Source: Pseudomonadota bacterium
GTDB taxonomy: Bacteria > Pseudomonadota > Gammaproteobacteria > Steroidobacterales > Steroidobacteraceae
Length of the DNA: 64,000 nt
NCBI GenBank assembly: GCA_016705325.1
Contig: JADIYJ010000008.1
Coordinates: 124,001-188,000 of the forward strand
Reading direction: 5' to 3'
Part shown: one piece after another, positions 35,468 through 43,335 of the stretch
How positions within the stretch are numbered: position 1 is the stretch's first letter
Layout of the letters: the number at the start of each line of letters is the position of its first letter
Program-made: the position numbers and the translations under genes
Notes under the pieces: model-generated
Database searches by the model: none
Told to the model about the DNA's origin: nothing
What the model saw: the letters and a program-made list of their open reading frames with translations, nothing else

Positions 35468-36640
35468 ATGGAGCCCCTCCGGCTGAACCCTGCCCGCCTG
35501 ACACCGGAACACCTGGCGTTCCGGGACGCGGTCCGTCGCTTCGCGGTTCGCGAGCTGGAGCCATACGTGGCGGGCTGGGACGAGGCGGGTGGATTTCCGC
35601 GCGACCTCTACCGCCGCGCTGCAGAGGCCGGCCTGTTCGGGCTGCGGCTGCCGGAGGAATACGGCGGCGTGCCCGACGCCGACTTCCGGCACACGCTGGT
35701 CTCCTGCGTCGAACTGGCCCAGTGTGGCTCTGGCGGGGTGCTCGCCTCGCTGATGTCGCATTCGATCGCCGCGCCGCCGATCGCTGCGCTCGGTTCGCCG
35801 GAGCTGCAGCGCCGCACGCTGCCGCGCATCCTGTCGGGCGAATGGATCGCCGCACTGGCGATCACCGAACCGACCGGCGGCTCGGACGTGGCAGCGCTGC
35901 AGACGAGTGCGCGCAGGGACGGCGATTGTTACGTCGTGAACGGCGAGAAGACGTTCATCACCTCCGGCATGCGCGCCGACGTCTATACGGTCGCGGTGCG
36001 CACCGATCCCGCTGCGAAAGCTGCGCGCGGGATTTCGCTGCTGGTGATCGAGCGCGACGCCCCCGGCTTCACGCGGACCCCGCTGCAGAAGATGGGCTGG
36101 TGGGCGTCCGATACGGCGCACCTGCGGTTCGACGAGGTCCGCGTGCCAGCCGCCAACCTGCTCGGCACCGAGGGCGAAGGTTTCCGCGCGATCACGCACA
36201 ATTTCACGGCCGAGCGTTTCTCGATGGCCGCCCTGTCGCTGGGATTCGCGTGGGCGTGCTACGGCGAAGCCCTCGAGTGGGCGCGGCAGCGGCGCACGTT
36301 CGGCCAGCGCCTGGTCGATCACCAGGTCGTCCGGCACCGTTTCGTCGACATGCTGGCGCAGATCGAAGCGACGCGAGCGCTGCTCGAGGACGTGGCCTGG
36401 CGGCTCGATCACGAGGGCAGTGCGGATCCGGGTGTCGTTGCGTCCGTCTGCATGGCGAAGAACACGGCGACGCGGACGATGCAGTTCTGCGCGGACGCGG
36501 CGGTGCAGACGCTCGGCGGCATGGGCTACATGCGTGGCACCAAGTCCGAGCGCATCTATCGCGAAGTGAAGGTCAACATGATCGGCGGTGGCGCGGAAGA
36601 AATCATGAAGGACCTGGCCGCGCGCCAGCTGGGCCTGTGA
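35468..36640 (+). CDS. Acyl-CoA dehydrogenase
   Basis: 390-aa acyl-CoA dehydrogenase. ITEPTGGSDVAALQTSARRD is the FAD-binding segment, TFITSGMRADVYTVAVRTD the substrate segment, QRRTFGQRLVDHQVVRHRF the helical domain and QTLGGMGYMRGTKSERIYRE the C-terminal region. It is distinct from the dehydrogenase in the minus-strand operon, which suggests two sequential dehydrogenations or a different chain length. It is divergent from the carboxylase operon and overlaps the downstream TetR gene by 4 bp. Confidence 0.9.
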   Translation: MEPLRLNPARLTPEHLAFRDAVRRFAVRELEPYVAGWDEAGGFPRDLYRRAAEAGLFGLRLPEEYGGVPDADFRHTLVSCVELAQCGSGGVLASLMSHSIAAPPIAALGSPELQRRTLPRILSGEWIAALAITEPTGGSDVAALQTSARRDGDCYVVNGEKTFITSGMRADVYTVAVRTDPAAKAARGISLLVIERDAPGFTRTPLQKMGWWASDTAHLRFDEVRVPAANLLGTEGEGFRAITHNFTAERFSMAALSLGFAWACYGEALEWARQRRTFGQRLVDHQVVRHRFVDMLAQIEATRALLEDVAWRLDHEGSADPGVVASVCMAKNTATRTMQFCADAAVQTLGGMGYMRGTKSERIYREVKVNMIGGGAEEIMKDLAARQLGL

Positions 36641-37305
36641 GCGCGGTGTCGAAAGCCAGGGTCCTGCGCAGACGCAAAGTGCCCGACGTCGATACCAGCC
36701 GTCGACAGCAGCTGTTGCGCGCGTCCGCGCGCCTGTTTCGCGAGAAAGGCTATGACGGCACCTCGGTGCGCGACATCGCCCAGGCGACGGGCATGCAATC
36801 GGGCAGCTGGGTGTACCACTTCGCCACCAAGCACGACATTCTCGAAGCGGTCATGAAAGAAGGCCTGGTCGACGCGCTGGCGCGCATCGAAGCGATTGCC
36901 GCGCTGGGCTTGCCGCCACGGCAGCAGTTCGATCAACTCGTGCGCACGCATCTCGATACGCTGCTCGGCGCGGGCCAGGATTTCATCCCGGTCGTGCTGT
37001 ACGAGTGGCGCTCGCTCGAGCCAGCGGCGCGGCGCCGGGTGTCGGTGCTGCTGAAGCGCTACGAAGCGGTCTGGGAGCAAGCCCTCGCGCAACTGCGGGC
37101 GGCCGGCGACTGGTCCGGCACCACGCGGATCGACGCGTTGCTGCTGTTCGGAGCGCTGAACTGGATCGCACGCTGGTACGACCCGCGCGGCGCGCTCGAC
37201 GTCCAGGGGCTCGCCGACGCGTGCATCCGGTTCTTTCTGCGCTCGCCGCTCCCACCGGACCGCCGAGCAAAGTCGTCGGCTCGATCGCCACGCGCGGCGA
37301 ATTGA
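36637..37305 (+). CDS. TetR/AcrR family transcriptional regulator
   Basis: 222-aa repressor. The N-terminal HTH (LLRASARLFREKGYDGTSVR, DIAQATGMQSGSWVYHFATK) is the TetR signature, followed by an all-helical ligand domain. GTG start at 36637 overlapping the dehydrogenase stop (GTGA). Likely represses the divergent promoters around the palindrome at 35423-35438, with an acyl-CoA as probable inducer; this is inference from context. AtuR, the repressor of acyclic terpene genes, belongs to the same family. Confidence 0.9.
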   Translation: MSAVSKARVLRRRKVPDVDTSRRQQLLRASARLFREKGYDGTSVRDIAQATGMQSGSWVYHFATKHDILEAVMKEGLVDALARIEAIAALGLPPRQQFDQLVRTHLDTLLGAGQDFIPVVLYEWRSLEPAARRRVSVLLKRYEAVWEQALAQLRAAGDWSGTTRIDALLLFGALNWIARWYDPRGALDVQGLADACIRFFLRSPLPPDRRAKSSARSPRAAN

Positions 37306-37374
37306 CGTAATCGACGTGGACGCGACGTTGGTGGCGCAGTATCTTGCAGCCAGGGGCGGGGGAGTCGAAAAAAA

Positions 37375-38393
37375 ATGCGGCAATTGTCCGGGACGGACAG
37401 CCTTTTCCTGCGCCTCGAGCGTGGTAACCAGTACATGCACGTGGCCGGGCTGGGCATCTATGACCCGTCCACCGCAACCGAAGGGCGTGTCCGCTTCAAG
37501 GACGTGCTGCGTTTCTTCCAGGCACGGCTCGACTCCCTCCTGATTTTTCGTCGCCGGCTGGGCCTGTGCCTCGAGGCTCGACCGCAGCAAGCCGTTGTCG
37601 GAGGCCTACCTCATCGAAGGCCTCGACCACATTCCGGGCCTGCTTGCGGGCAGCTTCGCGCTGTACCTGAAGATCCACCATTGCGCCGTCGACGGGGAGG
37701 CCGGCACGGACCTGATCCGGGCCATTCATTCGACATTGGCGGAGGATTTCAGTGAGCCTGCAGCCAGGCTCCGGCGCTACCAGGAGCGGATGCCGCAGGA
37801 GGTCCCGACCGTGGCCCGGCTCGTCACGGCACTGCGCAAACCCCCGGCAACCCGTTTTGCCGACAAAGTATCCGCGCATCGGGTCGTCGAGGGGGTGGGC
37901 CTCCCGCTCGCCCGCGTCAAGACGATCCGCGCGTCAATTCCCGCGGCGACCATCAACGACCTGTTCATGACCACCGTCGGCAGCGCGCTGCGGCGCTATC
38001 TCGCAGCCAGGGGTGAACTGCCGGAAGCGACCCTCACCCGCATGGTGCCGATGTCGTTCCGCGGACCCGACAAGACCGCCGACGTCGGCAACCAGATCGG
38101 CATGGCCGTGATGCCGCGGCACACCGAGTTGCACGATCCGATCGACCGTCTGCAGGAAATTCGCCGCGGTGCAGCAAAGGCCAAGGCGTTCAATGCAGTC
38201 GTCGGCCGCGACCTGGCAGCTCGCTCGTTCGAGGTGCTGCCGGAACCGGCTTTTTTTCGCGGAATGCCAGCGTACAAGCTTCGCGGAACTCGAGCGCGCG
38301 GCGGCGGCGACGCGCCTGCGCAAGGTCGCCGACGGGCGCCCTGACTTTTGCATGGCAAAAACGCAACGCCTACTCGGGTTGTCTTGCGGCTGA
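37375..38393 (+). pseudogene. Remnant wax ester synthase/diacylglycerol acyltransferase (WS/DGAT)
   Basis: Three parts of a WS/DGAT enzyme lie in order but in different frames. From 37375: MRQLSGTDSLFLRLERGNQY through FFQARLDSLLIFRRRL. Then, after a jump missing about 50 residues, RLDRSKPLSEAYLIEGLDHI and the active-site LKIHHCAVDGEAG (HHxxxDG). The frame then runs through NDLFMTTVGSALRRYL and DVGNQIGMAVMPRH, before a second jump to LFFAECQRTSFAELERAAAA and a stop at 38391-38393. Roughly 100 residues are missing at the second jump. The intact enzyme would make wax esters or triacylglycerol. The region 37306-38561 holds no other gene. Confidence 0.7.
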
Positions 38394-38561
38394 GGCACTG
38401 GCAACCTTGCGCAACGGGGTTTTTCGGTAGTGGTATTTCGGATACTCACGACTGTGACCGTGGAAGGTCAGGACTAGCCTTGGCCAGACGTGCGGGACCA
38501 GACAGGGGATCCCGAGAGAATCTGCAACTGAGTGGGCTCACAGGCAACTGGGGGATTTCTA

Positions 38562-40823
38562 ATGACGAGTGCAACGATGAATCCGGATCGCCGCAGCGCG
38601 CAGCTGGCCGCAGTGATCGGCACGGTGCTGGCGTGCTATGCCAGCAGCGCCACCGCGATCGAATTCGAGTTTGAAAACGGCGGCAAGCTGAACTGGAACA
38701 CCACCGTCTCGGTGGGGGCGAGCTGGCGCGCCGAGGACCCGAGTCGCCAGCTCTATACGCGGTCGGACGGTTCACTCATCGGCCTCTATTCGAGCCCGCT
38801 GATCCCGGGCACGGCCGTTGGCCCCAGGGACGGCCTCGCCGGCAATCACGCCGCGGGCGACGGCAACCTGAACTACGCCAAGAACGACCGGTTCTCGACG
38901 CCGTTCAAGGTCATCACCGATCTCGAATACAAGAAAGGCCGCTTCGGCGCCCTGCTGCGGGCCAAGTACTGGTACGACCAGGCCTTGAACCAGGAGAACG
39001 TGCTCGTCGGCAGCCAGGCCAACAACTTCAACGGCGTTCGCCCGCGGCTCGGTCCGATTCCGGGTTACACGATCTGCACGGCGGCAACGCCGCCTGGCAC
39101 GGCCTGCCTGCCCGTGTCCCCGCCGGGACAGAACCTGTGGCCCAAGGGCAAGTTGAGCGACCGCGGCTTCGAGGCCGAACAGCAGTTCGAAAACGTCCTG
39201 CTGCTCGACGCCTACGTCTACGGTTCGTTCGCCGTCGGCAACTCCGACCTGCAACTGCGTCTCGGCAACCAGGTGATCAACTGGGGTGAAAGCATCTTCA
39301 TCCAGGGCGTCAACCAGATCAATCCGATCGACGTTCCGGCCGCCCGCCGCGCGGGCGCAGAGCTCAAGGAAATCCTGCTGCCGGTGTGGGCCGTCTACGC
39401 GAACTGGGGTTTCGACTTCGGCTCACTCGAGGCGTTCTACCAGCTGCAGTGGAACAACACGTCGGTGGACGGTTGCGGCACGTACTTCACGGCCACGAGC
39501 ACGCTGATCTCGGCCAATCCGGGAGCCTGCAACAGCATCACCGTCGTCGGTGGCCATCTGGGCAACGCAGCTCCGGGCACGGTGTCGCCGATCGTCGCAC
39601 AGCTGGGTTCGCAACCCTTCCAGCAGGGGGCCGCCGGCACCTATGTTCCGGCCATCCAGGGGCGTGAACCGAGCGACTCCGGCCAGTTCGGCCTGGCGTT
39701 CCGTTTCCCGGTCGAAAAGCTCGACACGGAATTCGGCCTGTACGCGATGAATATTCACAGCCGGATGCCGGTTGCGGCCAGCGTCACCGGCACCAACTGG
39801 AAAGACCTGTCGGCCGCGCAGCAGGCGGCACTGACGGCCGCTGGGCTGATCGGCAGCGACGCCTACGGCAACTACTGGACGTCGAGCAAGTTGCGCAGCC
39901 TGATGCCGGGCGCCGAGGCGGCGATCGAAGGCTACCTGCGCGCCGTCGGTCTCCCGGCCGACCTGCAGTCTGGCAAGGGGTTCTGGGAATACCCCGAAGA
40001 CATGCAGATCTACGGCATCAGCGCGGCAACCAACCTGGGCGGTTGGTCTACGTCCGCGGAAATGAGCTATCAGGTCGACGTCCCGGTCATGGTCAACGGC
40101 AACGACCTGATCGGCGCGGGCGTGCTCGGCATCGGGCCCTATCGCGAGGTTGCACGTGTGGTGCAGGCGCAGAGCGCAGGCACCTACATGATCGGCCACG
40201 GCCTGTTCAACAAGACGCAGTTCCAGGTCAACGCGGTCAAGACCTTCAGCAACATCCTCGGCGCGGAGAACATGCTGCTCGTCGGCGAGATCGGTTCGCA
40301 GTGGAACAACGTGCCCGACTACACCAAGGGTGGGATCCGCTACGGACGCGGCTTCATGTTCGGCACGGGCTCGGGACCAGGCTATGCCGCCGATCCGAAC
40401 TCACCCGAAGGCCAGCCGGGCCTCGGCGTGGCGAGCGCCGGCAACATGTGTTCCCCGACGTTTACGGGGCTGCCGGTCCCGGCGGCAAATCGTCTCTACA
40501 ACCCGCACCCGAACGGCTGTCGCAACGACGGCTACGTGACGGACGTGGCCTGGGGTTATCGGCTGCGCGCCTCGATGGACTACAACAACGTCATGAACAG
40601 CGGCGTCACCGTTACCCCGAGCGTGTTCTGGGCGCACGACGTGGAAGGCGTCTCGATGGACCCGACGTTCATCGAGGACCGCATGACACTGGGACTGGGC
40701 GTCAAGTTCAACTACAACAAGAAGTACGTGCTGGACCTCAACTACGTCAGTTATGACAACGACAACTTCGATCCGCTGTTCGATCGCGACTACTACTCGG
40801 CCGCCGTCAGCGTGACCTTCTAA
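38562..40823 (+). CDS. DUF1302 domain-containing protein, predicted outer-membrane beta-barrel
   Basis: 753-aa exported protein. After a signal sequence ending at SSATA, the mature start EFEFENGGKLNWNTTVSVGA is the classic DUF1302 opening. Repeated amphipathic strands with aromatic girdles and the C-terminal FDRDYYSAAVSVTF (terminal Phe) indicate an outer-membrane barrel. The 38394-38561 upstream region is the likely promoter. The start is set at 38562 to place the signal peptide properly. It heads a four-gene block (DUF1302, DUF1329, Ycf48-like, RND) found next to hydrophobic-compound genes in many proteobacteria; function unproven. Confidence 0.88.
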   Translation: MTSATMNPDRRSAQLAAVIGTVLACYASSATAIEFEFENGGKLNWNTTVSVGASWRAEDPSRQLYTRSDGSLIGLYSSPLIPGTAVGPRDGLAGNHAAGDGNLNYAKNDRFSTPFKVITDLEYKKGRFGALLRAKYWYDQALNQENVLVGSQANNFNGVRPRLGPIPGYTICTAATPPGTACLPVSPPGQNLWPKGKLSDRGFEAEQQFENVLLLDAYVYGSFAVGNSDLQLRLGNQVINWGESIFIQGVNQINPIDVPAARRAGAELKEILLPVWAVYANWGFDFGSLEAFYQLQWNNTSVDGCGTYFTATSTLISANPGACNSITVVGGHLGNAAPGTVSPIVAQLGSQPFQQGAAGTYVPAIQGREPSDSGQFGLAFRFPVEKLDTEFGLYAMNIHSRMPVAASVTGTNWKDLSAAQQAALTAAGLIGSDAYGNYWTSSKLRSLMPGAEAAIEGYLRAVGLPADLQSGKGFWEYPEDMQIYGISAATNLGGWSTSAEMSYQVDVPVMVNGNDLIGAGVLGIGPYREVARVVQAQSAGTYMIGHGLFNKTQFQVNAVKTFSNILGAENMLLVGEIGSQWNNVPDYTKGGIRYGRGFMFGTGSGPGYAADPNSPEGQPGLGVASAGNMCSPTFTGLPVPAANRLYNPHPNGCRNDGYVTDVAWGYRLRASMDYNNVMNSGVTVTPSVFWAHDVEGVSMDPTFIEDRMTLGLGVKFNYNKKYVLDLNYVSYDNDNFDPLFDRDYYSAAVSVTF

Positions 40824-40846
40824 CCGGATCCAGGAGACAGGACAAC

Positions 40847-42202
40847 ATGAAGACCATGAACAAAGTGCTTGTCGCTGCGATCGCGGCGGCGGGTCTGTTC
40901 GGCACGGCATTGCCCGCGTACGCCAAGCTGTCGGCAGCCGACGCGGCGCGACTCGGTGCCGACCTCACGCCGGTGGGCGCAGAAAAGGCCGGCAACAAGG
41001 ACGGCACGATTCCGGCGTGGACGGGCGGCCTCTGCGCGCCACCCGCCGGCTGGACGGCGGCCAAGGGTTACGTGGATCCGTTCCCGAACGACAAGGTCAA
41101 GTTCACGATCACCGCGGCAAATACAGAGCAGTACAAGGACAACCTGACTCCCGGCGCTCTGGCGATGCTGAAAAAGTACAGCAACTTCAAGATGCCGGTG
41201 TACGAGACCCGTCGCACCGCTTGCTACCCGGACGCCGTCTACGCGGAAATCAAGGAGATGGCGACCAAGCTTGAACTGCAGGGCTTCGCCATCGTGGGCG
41301 GCCGGTCGGCCGTGCCCTTCCCGATCCCGCAGAGCGGACTGGAAGTGATGTGGAACCACCAGCAGCGCTACCTCGGCGGTGGCGTCAGCCGTGACTACCA
41401 CAGCTTCCCGATCCGCTCCAGTGGCGACTTCTACAAGATCGGCGCCCACGAATACCGCATCTTCAACCAGAACCTGGATCAGCCGCAGGACAACCTGCTG
41501 CTCGCGTTCCTGTCTTACTTCACGGCGCCTGCGACACTCGAAGGCACGGTGTTCCTGGTGCACGAGCCGCTCGACCAGGTCAAGCAGACGCGCTCGGCGT
41601 GGATCTACAACGCCGGCCAGCGCCGCGTGCGGCGCGCCCCTGACCTTGCCTACGACAATGTCAACGACGGCACGGAAGGCCTCCGGGTCACCGACCAGTT
41701 CGACGCCTGGAACGGCGCGCCGGACCGCTACGACTGGAAGCTCGTCGGCAAGAAGGAAATCTATATCCCATACAACTCGTACAAGCTGGGAAACAAGGCG
41801 CTCAAGTACAAGGAAGACCTGATCCGCCCGAACACGGTCAATGCGGACCACATGCGCTATGAACTGCATCGTGTGTGGGTCGTGGACGGCACGCTGAAGG
41901 CGGGCAGCAAGCACATCTACGGGCGCCGCACCTTCTATCTGGATGAAGACACCTGGACCGTCGTGTACGAGGACGCCTACGACACGCGCAAGAACCTGTG
42001 GCGCGTCGCGATCCACCCGATGATCCAGTTCTACGACGCGAAGGTGCCGTGGTACCGCTCGAACATCTGGCACGACCTCAACAACCAGAGCTACCTGCTG
42101 TCGCTGCTCGACAACGAGATCAAGACGCCCTGGAGGTTCGGCGAGAAGGGCAAGTGGGGCGACTTCCAGCCCGACTCGCTGCGTCGCATCGGCACCAAGT
42201 GA
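40847..42202 (+). CDS. DUF1329 domain-containing protein
   Basis: 451-aa exported protein with a signal peptide ending at LPAYA. AARLGADLTPVGAEKAGNKD is the typical DUF1329 opening, and the fold resembles LolA/LolB-like lipid-binding beta half-barrels. RRTFYLDEDTWTVVYEDAYD, late in the protein, is a family hallmark. It lies 23 bp after the DUF1302 gene with an AGGAGA ribosome-binding site. Proposed role: periplasmic carrier or outer-membrane lipoprotein-like partner for lipid or hydrophobic export. Followed by a strong terminator. Confidence 0.9.
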   Translation: MKTMNKVLVAAIAAAGLFGTALPAYAKLSAADAARLGADLTPVGAEKAGNKDGTIPAWTGGLCAPPAGWTAAKGYVDPFPNDKVKFTITAANTEQYKDNLTPGALAMLKKYSNFKMPVYETRRTACYPDAVYAEIKEMATKLELQGFAIVGGRSAVPFPIPQSGLEVMWNHQQRYLGGGVSRDYHSFPIRSSGDFYKIGAHEYRIFNQNLDQPQDNLLLAFLSYFTAPATLEGTVFLVHEPLDQVKQTRSAWIYNAGQRRVRRAPDLAYDNVNDGTEGLRVTDQFDAWNGAPDRYDWKLVGKKEIYIPYNSYKLGNKALKYKEDLIRPNTVNADHMRYELHRVWVVDGTLKAGSKHIYGRRTFYLDEDTWTVVYEDAYDTRKNLWRVAIHPMIQFYDAKVPWYRSNIWHDLNNQSYLLSLLDNEIKTPWRFGEKGKWGDFQPDSLRRIGTK

Positions 42203-42246
42203 GCAGGGCCGCAGTGGGGCGATCATGCCTCGATTGAGCTGACGAT

Positions 42247-42280
42247 GGCCGGCTCCGGAACACCCGGGGCCGGCCGTTTT
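42247..42280 (+). terminator. Rho-independent terminator after DUF1329 gene
   Basis: GGCCGGCTCCGG pairs with CCGGGGCCGGCC (12-bp stem with one wobble) around AACAC, followed by GTTTT. It stands 45 bp after the DUF1329 stop and 33 bp before the Ycf48-like gene, so part of the transcription ends here. Confidence 0.75.
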
Positions 42281-42312
42281 GCGGTGGGGAGACCCGCCGC
42301 GGGGGATTCTTA

Positions 42313-43311
42313 ATGATGTACCGGGCGGGAATCGCTTGTGCCTTGCTGGGCGCAGGCTTGTGCCTTGCGGCGCCTGCGCGCAGTGACGAAACCGCGCAGG
42401 TCGCGCAGAAGCCGGCATCGGCCCCGGCATCGAGCGTAGTCGTAGACATTCGCAGCGACCGGATCGTCCTGCTCGACATCACGCGGGTCGGCCAGCGCCT
42501 GATCGCCGTCGGCGAGCGCGGTTTCACGCTGGTTTCCGACGACGACGGCAAGACATGGAAGGGCGTGCAGACGCCCGTGACCCGCCAGCTGACCGGGCTT
42601 GCGTTCAAGGACGACAAGGTCGGCATAGCCGTCGGTCACGGTGGATCGTTCGTCCGCACCGAGGATGGCGGCAACACCTGGGCACTGGTGACCGTGGACG
42701 AGGCCGGTCTCGATTCCATCCTCGGCATCACGCACATTGCCGGCGACCATTTCATCGCTTACGGCGCGTTCGGCCTCTATTTCGACTCGCAGGACGCAGG
42801 CCGGACGTGGCAGCGAGGGACCGTGCTGTCCGAAGACTTCGATCGTCACATCTCGCGGGTGATCGCCGTCGGCAGCTCGCTGCTGCTCGTCGCTGAATCC
42901 GGCACGCTCGCGCGTTCCGACGACGGCGGCGCGACGTGGATCGCGCTGACTTCGCCGTACGCTGGTTCATATTTCGGCGCGCTCGCGGTCAAGGACGGCA
43001 GCGTCCTCGCGTTCGGCATGCGCGGGAACGTCTTCCGCTCGCTCGACCTCGGCACGACCTGGCAGAAGGTCGAAACCGGCACCACCGTGTCCTTCATGTC
43101 GGGCAGGCAACTCGCCGACGGGCGCGTGATGCTGGTCGGCAACTCGGGCCTGATTGGCGAGAGCGCCGATGGCGGACAGAGCTTTGTGTTGCATACCGCG
43201 ACGCCTGGCAAGGGCTTTGCTGCGCTGCTGGAGAACCCGGGCGGCAGCATCCTTTTCGCAGGCGAAAGCGGTATCACACCGCTCGACCCGGCCTGGCTCG
43301 AGAGCCGGTAA
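42313..43311 (+). CDS. Ycf48-like beta-propeller protein
   Basis: 332-aa exported protein with a signal peptide ending at APARS. Repeats of the form GERGFTLVSDDDGKTWKGV, GGSFVRTEDGGNTWALVTVD and SGTLARSDDGGATWIALTSP are the BNR/Asp-box blades of Ycf48-type propellers. Ycf48 itself assists photosystem II assembly; this bacterial branch is found with DUF1302/DUF1329/RND genes and has no known activity. It follows a terminator, so it may have its own promoter. The RND gene starts 24 bp downstream. Confidence 0.88.
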   Translation: MMYRAGIACALLGAGLCLAAPARSDETAQVAQKPASAPASSVVVDIRSDRIVLLDITRVGQRLIAVGERGFTLVSDDDGKTWKGVQTPVTRQLTGLAFKDDKVGIAVGHGGSFVRTEDGGNTWALVTVDEAGLDSILGITHIAGDHFIAYGAFGLYFDSQDAGRTWQRGTVLSEDFDRHISRVIAVGSSLLLVAESGTLARSDDGGATWIALTSPYAGSYFGALAVKDGSVLAFGMRGNVFRSLDLGTTWQKVETGTTVSFMSGRQLADGRVMLVGNSGLIGESADGGQSFVLHTATPGKGFAALLENPGGSILFAGESGITPLDPAWLESR

Positions 43312-43335
43312 CGACACCGTCCAAGGACCACGAAC

